The notes under the pieces were generated by a model. The model worked only from the letters and a program-made list of their open reading frames with translations. It made no database searches and was not told the origin of the DNA. From contig CAYPMO010000016.1 in NCBI GenBank assembly GCA_964412015.1, positions 6,043-70,042 on the forward strand: a stretch of 64,000 nt of DNA, written 5' to 3'. Shown one piece after another: positions 1 to 7,735 of the stretch (positions are counted from its first letter, which is position 1; each line of letters starts with the position of its first letter). Origin of the DNA: SZUA-318 sp964412015 (GTDB lineage: Bacteria; Gemmatimonadota; Gemmatimonadetes; Longimicrobiales; Gaopeijiaceae). Both the position numbers and the translations under genes were made by a program.

Positions 1-273
1 CCCCAGCGCGTACTCGGCGGGTGAGACGAAGTCGAACGTCATCAACCGATCGAAGTCGGACTCCCGGTCGCTGGACAGTCCCGGGTTGAACGACAGGGCG
101 AGCGCCACCAGGTACGCGACGCCGAACAGAGCGTCCCCGCCCGCGTCCTGCCAGCGCCCGATCGCGTGCGTCGCGAGGAAGAGGACGATTCCCGCGGTCG
201 TCAGCCGGGCCCGGAGCATCCGGAGGGCCTCGAAGCGGGCGAAGGCCGAGGTCCGCGCGAGGGATCGGGGCAT
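1..273 (-). CDS. ABC exporter membrane protein, N-terminal part (cut by window edge)
   Basis: The frame runs open from an ATG at 273 to the first base of the window, giving 91 residues of N-terminus. After a basic, cytoplasmic-looking start there are two hydrophobic stretches (about residues 27-45 and 55-70), as expected for an ABC permease subunit. The ATG lies 2 bases past the stop of the upstream ATPase gene, so the two are almost certainly cotranscribed and form one transporter. No family-specific motif is visible in this piece; a CcmB- or ABC-2-like permease is plausible from context only. The substrate is unknown. Confidence 0.6.
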   Translation of the reverse strand, partial: MPRSLARTSAFARFEALRMLRARLTTAGIVLFLATHAIGRWQDAGGDALFGVAYLVALALSFNPGLSSDRESDFDRLMTFDFVSPAEYALG

Positions 274-275
274 CT

Positions 276-905
276 TCACGCGGCCTCGGGTTCCAGGCGG
301 ATCACCGGACCCCCGACGAGCGCGGCCGGCACCGCCTGGTTCGTCGCCACGACCACCACGCGGGCCCGCGCCAGCCGGCCCAGACGTTCCGCGAGGATCT
401 CCTTCCCATCGGGGGACAGGTGCTCGAACGGCTCGTCCAGGAACAGGAAGTCCCGGCCGGCCGCGAGGATCGGGTCCAGGATCAGGCGCTTCTCCTCACC
501 CGTGGAGATCCCGGACACCGCGATCCGCGGCTTCGCGAACGGCGGCGCGAGACCAGGCACCTCCCGCTCCGGAAGCGCGAGGCGCGCGACGAGGTTCTGC
601 CAATCCGAGACCCGCGCCACCGGCGGAAGCCGCATCCCGGGATGATAGTAGGCGGCGCGCACCTTCGATCCCGGGGGGCCACGACGCGCGACGGAGCCGG
701 CCTGGGGAGCATCGAGTCCAGCGAGGACCCGCATGAGGGAGCTCTTGCCTCCACCGTTGTCGCCCACCAGCCAGGCCACCGTTCCGGGACCGTGCGTGAG
801 CGACAGTCCCTCGACGATCGCGCGCCGTCCCCGCCGGACGGTCACGGAGTCCACGTGGAGCTCGAGGGCGCCGCTCACGGACCGACACGAGGAGGAAGCG
901 GACAT
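276..905 (-). CDS. ABC transporter ATP-binding protein
   Basis: This 209-residue protein is a single nucleotide-binding domain of the short, CcmA-like kind. It shows a Walker A motif GDNGGGKSS near residues 48-56, a degenerate signature ISTGEEKRL where LSGGQ is usual, and a Walker B block ending LFLDEP. It would hydrolyse ATP at the inner membrane for the permease encoded immediately downstream. The ATG at 905 is inside the 3' end of the preceding lipoprotein gene (31-base overlap), which implies translational coupling within a three-gene operon. The weak signature motif suggests a divergent exporter. Substrate cannot be deduced. Confidence 0.85.
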   Translation of the reverse strand: MSASSSCRSVSGALELHVDSVTVRRGRRAIVEGLSLTHGPGTVAWLVGDNGGGKSSLMRVLAGLDAPQAGSVARRGPPGSKVRAAYYHPGMRLPPVARVSDWQNLVARLALPEREVPGLAPPFAKPRIAVSGISTGEEKRLILDPILAAGRDFLFLDEPFEHLSPDGKEILAERLGRLARARVVVVATNQAVPAALVGGPVIRLEPEAA

Positions 906-1909
906 CGGTACCACCGCTCGTCCTCCGCGACGGCCACGATCTCCCCTCGCGAGGGCAGGTACGCGAACGGGCCCGCGTTCACCGGCAGGAGGAAGGAGTC
1001 GAGATAGCGCAGGTCGCGATCCACGCGGATCAACACCTTCTCGTAGTATCCCTGCGGACGGCGACCCGAGCGGGTCAGGTAGAGCAGGTGTCCCGACGAG
1101 GAGTCGGACGCCGACTCCAGGATGGGCGCCGCGAGCGCCATGAGCGCGTCCTCCGTGAAGGGACGCCGCGGCAGGCGGCCGACCGCGTCGCGCGCTCCCT
1201 CGGGCAGAGGCACGCTCGCTCGCGTCGCCCTCGCGGGCCGGCCGCCGCGGTCGTCGAAGTCCAGCAGGTGCGCCGCAGGCTCGATGAACTGATGCCCGAG
1301 CACCACCCTCCCCCGACCGACCGGCTCGAGCACGGTGAGGTTGGCCAGGGTCCTGAGCTGCGAGTCGGCGATGTGGAGAGGGCGCACGCCGAGCCCCTCG
1401 ACCTCCCCACCGGATACCCGGAACAGGAGCTCCCCCTGACCCGGCATCAGGAGCGTCGCGCTCATCAGGTACCCGTCGCTGTAGCGAAGCAGCCGCTGCG
1501 GCGCGAATCCGAGGTCGAGCCGGCCCCGGTCCCGCCCCGAGAGATCGAGGAACTGCACGCGCGCGAGCACGCGATCCGCCACGGCCAGCAAGGTGTCCCC
1601 CGACAGCTCCAGGTCGCGGGGATCCAGGAGCGCCCCCGGACCCTCCTGGACGTACCGGACGGACGCGACGGTTCCCAGATCGTGCCCGAGCAGGCGGATC
1701 TCCCGGGATCCCGCCGCGATCACGCCCAGCAGCGTGTCGTTCAGAACCTTGAGACGATTCACCGTCGAGGGGATCTCTTCGATCTCGGCCGCGGCGCACG
1801 CCAGGACCGCAGAGCGATCGACGAGATCCTCGATGAACGTCGGCTCGGGACCTTCCGCGAGACAGCCGGAAAGGACCAGGAGGAGCGGCGAGACGGCGGT
1901 CGGTCGCAT
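875..1909 (-). CDS. Lipoprotein of unknown function, ABC-operon member
   Basis: The 344-residue product starts with a short signal peptide and an LSGC lipobox (Cys16), so it should be lipid-anchored. The rest contains repeated strand-rich segments with alternating glycine/aspartate turns, like a beta-propeller or solute-sensing fold, but no domain I can name. It is the first gene of a minus-strand operon and overlaps the ABC ATPase gene by 31 bases. A lipoprotein partner of the ABC exporter is therefore the most economical role. Function is not recognised. Confidence 0.65.
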   Translation of the reverse strand: MRPTAVSPLLLVLSGCLAEGPEPTFIEDLVDRSAVLACAAAEIEEIPSTVNRLKVLNDTLLGVIAAGSREIRLLGHDLGTVASVRYVQEGPGALLDPRDLELSGDTLLAVADRVLARVQFLDLSGRDRGRLDLGFAPQRLLRYSDGYLMSATLLMPGQGELLFRVSGGEVEGLGVRPLHIADSQLRTLANLTVLEPVGRGRVVLGHQFIEPAAHLLDFDDRGGRPARATRASVPLPEGARDAVGRLPRRPFTEDALMALAAPILESASDSSSGHLLYLTRSGRRPQGYYEKVLIRVDRDLRYLDSFLLPVNAGPFAYLPSRGEIVAVAEDERWYRCPLPPRVGP

Positions 1910-2083
1910 CGGGTTCGTAGTCAGGGTGGATCGTTCATGGGTTGCATATCAGCACGACCGTATGTGAAGAGACGAGGTGCGGTTGCCGAGTTGGACGACG
2001 TTCACGCTCGAAGTGGAAGGATACCTGCTCGGCACCGAAGAAGCGTATGCGCAAGAATGGAACCGTGGAAACGGGCCCGGTCC

Positions 2084-2302
2084 TCAGAAGAAGAGGAACT
2101 TCCGACCTGTGCAGCCGATCCAGCTGGCGAAGCATTCCCCCTCGCCGAGCGCGCGGGCCACACCTCCCCCGAACCGGTACGCGTCGTTGATGCAGAGGAG
2201 ATAGTCGGACGTGCAGTTCACCCTCGCGGCCACCGGATTCGGCGCGGCCGCGAACAGCGTGAGGGCCAGGGCCCAGACGACGATCTTCAGGTTTCGAGAC
2301 AT
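2084..2302 (-). CDS. Small secreted cysteine-containing protein
   Basis: A 72-residue protein with a clear signal peptide (MSRNLKIVVWALALTLFAAA, then a VAA cleavage region) and a mature part of about 40 residues carrying four cysteines. These could form two disulfides in the periplasm or outside the cell. I chose the ATG at 2302 over an in-frame ATG 15 bases upstream because a perfect AAAGGAGG ribosome site ends 5 bases before it. The gene stands alone between the ABC operon and the glycosyltransferase operon. The function is not recognised. Confidence 0.6.
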   Translation of the reverse strand: MSRNLKIVVWALALTLFAAAPNPVAARVNCTSDYLLCINDAYRFGGGVARALGEGECFASWIGCTGRKFLFF

Positions 2303-2434
2303 GGTTCCTCCTTTCACGACCGCCGCCGCCTCGCCGGAATCCTCCTGGGCCGATGGGGCGTCCCATGATGCAGGGACGCAGGGAGCACGACCATGTCTGG
2401 ATGGGACTACATGCGAAGCTGTCTTCGCCGCGGC

Positions 2435-3212
2435 TCAGGCGCCGGTCATCTCCCGGTAGATGGCCAGGTGCCGGTCCACCACGCGGTCCCACGTGAAGGC
2501 TTCGGGCACGCCGCGCCCGGCGCCCGTACGCAGCGGAGCGAGCCGCCCGGGGTCGGTCGCGAGCTCGACCAGCGCGGCCGCCATCGCATCGTCCGATGCG
2601 ACGAGCAGGCCGTTCCCGCCGTCCTGGACGAACGCGCCCGCTCCTCCCTGGGTCCGCGCGATCACGGGCACGCCGCAGCTCAAGGCCTCCAGCGCCGCGA
2701 CCCCGAGCGACTCGCGCTCGCACGCGTTCACGAACACGTCCCCGCGGCCGAGAAGCGCGAGCACGTCGGCCTGCGCGCCGGGTCCCAGGAATCGAACCGC
2801 TCCGTCGAGCGAGAGCCGCCGCGCGAGCGCCCGCAGGTCGCGTCCGTGGGGCCCGTCCCCGAGGATCTCGAGCGTCACGTCGGCCCGGTCGCGCACGCGG
2901 CCCCGAACATCGGCCAGGACACGGAGGAGGTTGTCCACGCGCTTGCGCGGGTGGAGTCGCGCCGTCGTGACCAGGCGAAGGCGACCGGGCTCCGGCGGCC
3001 GCGGGGAGATACGCCATTCCGACGGCTCGATCGCGCTCGGGAGAACCTCGATCTCCCGCTCCGGCATGATCCTGCGAAGGTCCGACGCGACCGCCTCGCT
3101 CACGGCCGTGGCCCGGAACTTCCAGCGGCGCCACCCGAGGATCGGCGCCGCCATCCGATACACGAGCCCGAGTCCTCCGGCGAGCAACGAGTGGAACGTG
3201 CCGAGCGCAGGA
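2435..3212 (-). CDS. Glycosyltransferase family 4, C-terminal part (interrupted by assembly gap)
   Basis: This is the C-terminal, nucleotide-sugar-binding half of a GT4 (GT-B fold) glycosyltransferase. Landmarks are the GTFHSLLAGG entry, the RLHPRKRVDNLL donor-site loop, the LGDGP turn and the ERESLGVAALEALSCGVPV block, which holds the two glutamates (E-x7-E) of retaining GT4 enzymes. The frame stays open upstream to the N run at 3213, so the N-terminal half is the piece at 3257-3628. It would transfer a sugar from a nucleotide donor at the cytoplasmic face of the inner membrane, probably for a surface glycan. The acceptor is unknown. Confidence 0.85.
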
Positions 3213-3222
3213 NNNNNNNNNN
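3213..3222. other. Assembly gap (10 N)
   Basis: Ten ambiguous bases inside the GT4 glycosyltransferase gene. Coding resumes in the expected frame on the 2435-3212 side. On the other side about 50 bases next to the gap (roughly 3223-3275) do not continue the GT4 fold and hit a stop, so a contig end of poor quality or a misjoin is likely. The true gap length is unknown. Confidence 0.99.
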
Positions 3223-3256
3223 GGCCACTCGGGATCCCGGCAACAACGGCCTCTCA

Positions 3257-3628
3257 TCAAGCCGTCTCCGCAAGCCGGCCCATCGCCTGCTTGGTAATCC
3301 CGGCCCGATCCGCCGCCCACCCCGACGCGATCGCCGCGGTCGAGCCGAAGCTCACGTGCGCGTGGACGAGTTCGTAGCGGCCCTCGCGGAGCGCGCCTCC
3401 GACCGTCCGGGCGAGGCCGAGGGGGGAGAGCGAGACTCCGAGCCCGCGTACGAGCCTCAAGCGGAGCCGCTCCACCGGAATGCCCTCGACCCGGTCGAGG
3501 CCGGGCCACGGGGTCACGACCGTGACGTCGAGGCCGCGCTCGCGCAGCCGTCGGGCCAGCCTCAGCACGTGCATCTCGATGCCGCCGACCCGCGGGTGGA
3601 ACCAGTCCGTGACGAGCGCGATGCGCAT
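3257..3628 (-). CDS. Glycosyltransferase family 4, N-terminal part (interrupted by assembly gap)
   Basis: The N-terminal, acceptor-binding Rossmann half of the same GT4 enzyme. It begins MRIALVTDWFHPRVGGIEMH, which contains the glycine-rich GG loop of GT-B transferases, and reaches LVHAHVSFGSTAAIASGW, the usual end of the N-domain. The last dozen codons before the stop do not match the family and are probably an artefact of the neighbouring gap. The ATG at 3628 overlaps the stop of the upstream TPR gene by one base (TGATG), so the order in the operon is barrel protein, TPR protein, glycosyltransferase. Confidence 0.8.
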   Translation of the reverse strand: MRIALVTDWFHPRVGGIEMHVLRLARRLRERGLDVTVVTPWPGLDRVEGIPVERLRLRLVRGLGVSLSPLGLARTVGGALREGRYELVHAHVSFGSTAAIASGWAADRAGITKQAMGRLAETA

Positions 3629-4488
3629 CAGTCCATCCCCGTGGACCCCTCCAGGGTGGTGATCCGGTTGCGCATCGTGGCCTTGAAGCGCCCGTCGACG
3701 GGAAGGCGGTCCTCGACGGCGAGCCCGCGCCGGTACATGGCCAGCGCCTCGCTCAGCTTGCCCTCGTAGCGGTAGGTCTCCCCGAGATCCAGGTAGAAGA
3801 GGACCATGCCCGGATCACCGGCGATCGCGCGCTGGAGGTGCTCCTCCGCCAGCGACCATTTCGCCTCGCCGAGCAACTCACCCCCTCCGAGAAACAGACG
3901 TGCCAGGAACCGCTTCACGGTGGAGAGGCGCGCGACCTCCTGGTGAAGCTTGCCGCGCACGTGGTTCCCGAGCGGGTGGTCGGGCCGCATCGCGAGGAGT
4001 TCCCCGGTGAGCTGCCACGCTTCCTTCGCCAGATTCACCACGAGGCGGGGGCTCTCCTCGGCGAGCGCGCGCCGCCCCCGCGCCGCGGCCGCCCAGGCCA
4101 GCGCTTCGGGGTGGTCGGGACGGACACGGAGCAGTTCGTGTCCGTGCTGGTCGGCGACGCGGAGCCACGCCGTGCGGCTCTGGCGGTCCGGACCCATGAT
4201 CCCGAAGCCGAGCGCGCCGCGCGCAGCTCTCCAGCGTGCCTCGAAGTCGTCGGGATCGACCTCCAGCCGGGCGACCAGCGCCGCGTACGAGCCCTCCATG
4301 TCGTTCTCGGCCAGGAGGCCGTCCGCGATCTCCACCGCGGAGCGCGCCAGCGCGACCGGCGACTCGCCCGGCCGGACGGCGGACGGTGGCGCTGCCGATT
4401 GCCCCGCGAGTCCCCCGGGTAGGCACGAGAGGCAGACCAGGGCCAGTCCAGCGACGCGGGACCTCGGGAGCCGGGCGACGGAGCTCAT
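3628..4488 (-). CDS. Periplasmic TPR-repeat protein
   Basis: A 286-residue exported protein. Residues 1-30 form a signal peptide ending AGQ. The rest is alpha-helical with tetratricopeptide-like repeats, for example DPGMVLFYLDLGETYRYEGK followed by LSEALAMYRRGL. TPR proteins act as scaffolds rather than enzymes. It sits 4 bases after the Omp85-like barrel gene and overlaps the glycosyltransferase start by one base, so the three form an operon. A role in assembling or exporting the glycan made nearby is reasonable but inferred. The ATG at 4488 is chosen because the signal peptide follows it directly. Confidence 0.7.
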   Translation of the reverse strand: MSSVARLPRSRVAGLALVCLSCLPGGLAGQSAAPPSAVRPGESPVALARSAVEIADGLLAENDMEGSYAALVARLEVDPDDFEARWRAARGALGFGIMGPDRQSRTAWLRVADQHGHELLRVRPDHPEALAWAAAARGRRALAEESPRLVVNLAKEAWQLTGELLAMRPDHPLGNHVRGKLHQEVARLSTVKRFLARLFLGGGELLGEAKWSLAEEHLQRAIAGDPGMVLFYLDLGETYRYEGKLSEALAMYRRGLAVEDRLPVDGRFKATMRNRITTLEGSTGMD

Positions 4489-4492
4489 GGCG

Positions 4493-6190
4493 CTATCTCG
4501 ACGTCGGGGTCGGCGACCAGTACGTGCGGAGCATCGGCCCGCGCCCCGCGCCCACACGGCCCACCGGCCACGCCAGCTCGATCCGCGTGATCGAGCCCGT
4601 GCCGGCCGGAAATCCCATGCGGAGCCCGACGCCGACGGCCTTGCGCCATCCCGTGTCGATCCCGAACGGCACGTTCGAGGCCCATCCACGCCCGATGTCA
4701 CCGAAGACCGTGAAGCCGAGGTCCACCGTCGGCTTGAACCAGGTCGTGTTGAACCGATGCTCGGCGTACGCCATGAAGTTGCTCCCCACCGGGATCTCGT
4801 CCTCGCGGAAGCTGCGAACGCCGAACTCGCCCCCCAGAGCCGTCTGGTAGGGCTGGTCCACGTTGTCGTAGACGTTGAAGCGCATGCCGGCGACGAGCGT
4901 ATGGGCGGGCGAGCCCCCGGGCTGGACATAGGCCTGGCCCGATCCGCGGACCTCCAGATCCCGCCACGGTGACACCCCGTCCGGCGAAGAGTCCAGAAGG
5001 CGACCCGCAGCCCTGAGGACCGCGGTCGCGGTCAGGTCCCCGAGTGTCGTCCCGACGAAACCGTCGATGCGACCATACGTGTCGGCCGGGGAGCTGCTCC
5101 AGTCCGCGAGCGTCCGCCCCACGGTGAGCGTGAGCTCGCTCCCCAAGGCGACGTTCTGGACACCGGTGACCCGGTCGAAACCGCGAGCGGTCGTGAACCG
5201 AAGCCTGCGCACCCCCGCGGTGATCCCCAGCCGTACATAGGAGTCGGGAGTGTCCTGGGTGAACAGCCGGGCGGCCAGCGAGTCGGCCGCCCTCACCGCG
5301 CCGTGGAAGTCGTGGTCGAACACCATGAGCGGCGCGCCTGGCACCTTCCTGCGCAACAGTACCAGCTCGGTGCCGAGCAACGTGAGCGCTCCCGGCTGCC
5401 CCCACCGGCGCCCCATCCGGAACCAGCCATTGGTCTCGTCCATGGGGAACAGGACGTGGGAGATCCCGTGGTCGTCCCCGGTGAGATAGGAGTACTCCTT
5501 GTCCTCCCTCTGGAGTCGGCTGTCCAGATAGAACCTTCCGGCCTCGCTCACGAAGGGATACGAGAGCTCCGCGCGCGCGAAGTGGCCGGTGCGGGTCGTT
5601 CCCGCGCCGATCGCGGCGTTCGCCCGGGTCCCGAGGAACCGCCCGGTCGAGAGCGTGAGGAACCGGTCGTTGCGCTCACGGAAGTCCCGGTAGCGGAACG
5701 ACAGGCGGAGGCCCCTGCCCACCAGGTTCTTCTCGGTGACGTAGAAGCCTCGGAACTGGAAGTTGCTCTCCACGTCGAAGTCGGTGCCGAGCTGCGTGGT
5801 CCACTCGTCCCACGTCTCGACGTGGACCACCCACGCGGAGTCGGACGTCCGTTCGGCCCAGGTCTCGACCCGCGCGATGAAGTCCAGGTCGCGGATCATG
5901 CGCTCGGACTCGGCGAGCGCGGCCGCGTCGAAGCAGTCCCCTTCCTTCAGGAGGAGCTCGCTCCGGATGAAGCCCACCCGGGTGCGAATGTGCACCCAGT
6001 TGACGAAACTGAGCGCCCACTCGAACCGGTGCCCGTCGATGTCCTCGGGCGCGAACAGAGAGTGGTTGCGTACCTCGACGCGGGCGACGAGCCCCTCCGT
6101 GCATACCCCGTCCTGCGCGACGAGCGGCGACGATGCGGCGCTCGCCACCAGCAGGCAAGAGGCGACCATATGGGAGCGGAGGAGGGTCAT
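4493..6190 (-). CDS. Omp85/BamA-like outer-membrane barrel protein
   Basis: A 565-residue protein with a signal peptide (hydrophobic core to SPLVAQ). About 130 residues follow that resemble a POTRA domain (RVEVRNHSLF ... FDAAALAESERMIRDLDFIA), and then a long region of amphipathic strands characteristic of a 16-strand barrel, beginning NLVGRGLRLSFRYRDF. This layout matches the Omp85 superfamily (BamA, TamA), although one POTRA and about 560 residues is shorter than BamA. It probably inserts or exports proteins or glycans at the outer membrane. It is the first gene of a minus-strand operon with a TPR protein and a GT4 transferase. It is not the sole BamA candidate one would expect in a genome, so I give no symbol. 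Confidence 0.7.
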   Translation of the reverse strand: MTLLRSHMVASCLLVASAASSPLVAQDGVCTEGLVARVEVRNHSLFAPEDIDGHRFEWALSFVNWVHIRTRVGFIRSELLLKEGDCFDAAALAESERMIRDLDFIARVETWAERTSDSAWVVHVETWDEWTTQLGTDFDVESNFQFRGFYVTEKNLVGRGLRLSFRYRDFRERNDRFLTLSTGRFLGTRANAAIGAGTTRTGHFARAELSYPFVSEAGRFYLDSRLQREDKEYSYLTGDDHGISHVLFPMDETNGWFRMGRRWGQPGALTLLGTELVLLRRKVPGAPLMVFDHDFHGAVRAADSLAARLFTQDTPDSYVRLGITAGVRRLRFTTARGFDRVTGVQNVALGSELTLTVGRTLADWSSSPADTYGRIDGFVGTTLGDLTATAVLRAAGRLLDSSPDGVSPWRDLEVRGSGQAYVQPGGSPAHTLVAGMRFNVYDNVDQPYQTALGGEFGVRSFREDEIPVGSNFMAYAEHRFNTTWFKPTVDLGFTVFGDIGRGWASNVPFGIDTGWRKAVGVGLRMGFPAGTGSITRIELAWPVGRVGAGRGPMLRTYWSPTPTSR

Positions 6191-6265
6191 GCGGCGAGGT
6201 CGGACCGGGTTGTTGGTTCTAGACAATCCGTCAATAATAACGCAAACCCCCTGCCAAAGGTCCGG

Positions 6266-7735
6266 ATGACTTACGGTTCCGGGCCCGACATCCACCTCGA
6301 GCGGAAGGACCGGCCCATCTCCTCGCCACCCGACGGCACGACGGTCCTGGGAGCCTGGGGCCAACTCGCCTGGTTCGCGGCGGTGGCCGTCGCCTGGTCG
6401 ATCCTGCTCATGGGCCTTCCGCTCGATCCGGATTACACGGCGGGAGAGCTTCTCGACCACCTCGCGTCGTGGCTGCGGACCGGCGTGCTCTACCCCGAGC
6501 TCGGGGCGACCCCACCGTATCGCGTCCTCAACTACCCACCCCTGGTCCTCGTCGCGGGACGGGTCCTGGCCGGCCTGGGGCTTTCGGAGCTCGCGGCGGG
6601 CCGGGCGGTGAACGCGGTGGGTCTGGTCGCCCTCGTGGTCGTGGCGGCGTGGTGGGCGCGCGCCCGCGGCGCCGGCAGCACCACGGTGGCGGGTACGGTG
6701 GGGCTGCTCGGCGCGAGCTTTCCCGTCCTGTACGGAGCCGGCCAGTTTCACATCGAGCTCTGGGCGTCGGCCTTGACGCTCGGAGGGTTCGCGCTCCTCC
6801 ACCGGGCCGGCGGCCGACGGGAAGCGGCGCTCGCCGGGGCGGCGCTCGCGCTCGCCTGCTTCGCGAAACAGACGCAGGTCGTCCCGGCGCTCGTCGCCCT
6901 CGCGTGGGCGTGGCGCTACCGCCGCACGGCCGCTCCGGTCGCGACCGCGGCCCTCACGGCGCTCGGCCTGGTCGGGTGGGCCGCGATCACGCTCGTGTGG
7001 GGCTTCGAGCCGTGGCGTCACATGATCGAGTACACGGTCGGAACGTATTCGCTTGCCAACCTCGGTCTCCAGGCCGCGAGCCATGCCCTGCCCTGGGCCG
7101 TGTTGCTCGCGTTCGCCGCGCGTACCGCGTGGCTCGAGCGCACGACGGCCGCTGCGGACCCGGTGTTCTGGCTCTGGGTCGGAAGCCTCGTGTGGTCGCT
7201 CTCGGCCGCACGCATCGGATCCGGCTACGCGTACTATCTCGACCTGCACCTGGCCACCGCGATCTGGGTCGGTCCGAGGATCTTCGGCGTGGGCCGTTCC
7301 GGTCCGAGGCGCCTCTGGGGTTGGCTTCTGGCCGTGCAGATCGTCGGCGCCGACGTGGGAGTCGGAGCCACGCTCGCGGTGAACGCGGCCAGGCTGCGCG
7401 CCGTGGATGACGAGCTCCCCTCGCTCTGCGCGGCCCTCTCCGACGCGCCGGACGTGATCGCGGAGGATGTGGGGATCGCTCGGGCGTGCGGGCGCCGCCC
7501 CGTGCTGCACCCCTTCATCATGACATCCCTGGCCGAGCGGGGACGTTGGGACCCGTCACCGCTCGAGGCGGCGGTACGCCGCGGCGACGTGCCCGTCGTC
7601 CTGCTTCTTTTCGACCCCCGGGAGCCGGCTCGGGGAGCGCACGGCGAGCGGTGGCCGCCCGGTCTGCTCGAGGCGTTCGCGCGCGCGCCCTCGGTCGAAC
7701 GCCTGCCCCCCGGGTACTGGGTGCTCCGGTGGTAA
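6266..7735 (+). CDS. Polytopic membrane glycosyltransferase, GT39/GT87-like
   Basis: This 489-residue protein has about ten hydrophobic segments spread over residues 30-390 and a soluble C-terminal tail of about 100 residues. That is the architecture of GT-C transferases that use polyprenyl-phosphate sugars on the outer face of the inner membrane. An acidic pair in the first periplasmic loop (LPLDPDYTAGE) fits the catalytic Asp/Glu position of GT-C enzymes. It is the first of four genes that overlap by 4-7 bases, so it works with the GT22-like protein, the deacetylase and the YbhN fusion. Sugar and acceptor are unknown. The ATG at 6266 is the first start after an intergenic region shared with the divergent barrel gene. 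Confidence 0.65.
   Translation: MTYGSGPDIHLERKDRPISSPPDGTTVLGAWGQLAWFAAVAVAWSILLMGLPLDPDYTAGELLDHLASWLRTGVLYPELGATPPYRVLNYPPLVLVAGRVLAGLGLSELAAGRAVNAVGLVALVVVAAWWARARGAGSTTVAGTVGLLGASFPVLYGAGQFHIELWASALTLGGFALLHRAGGRREAALAGAALALACFAKQTQVVPALVALAWAWRYRRTAAPVATAALTALGLVGWAAITLVWGFEPWRHMIEYTVGTYSLANLGLQAASHALPWAVLLAFAARTAWLERTTAAADPVFWLWVGSLVWSLSAARIGSGYAYYLDLHLATAIWVGPRIFGVGRSGPRRLWGWLLAVQIVGADVGVGATLAVNAARLRAVDDELPSLCAALSDAPDVIAEDVGIARACGRRPVLHPFIMTSLAERGRWDPSPLEAAVRRGDVPVVLLLFDPREPARGAHGERWPPGLLEAFARAPSVERLPPGYWVLRW

Noticed and set aside
86..736. Open frame of 216 codons on the plus strand
   Set aside because: It is the opposite strand of the ABC ATPase gene, proline- and arginine-rich and without domain motifs, as is typical of antisense frames at high GC.
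1935..3509. 524-codon minus-strand frame across the assembly gap
   Set aside because: It runs through the Ns and is out of frame with both GT4 halves; composition is RPAG-rich and no motif is visible.
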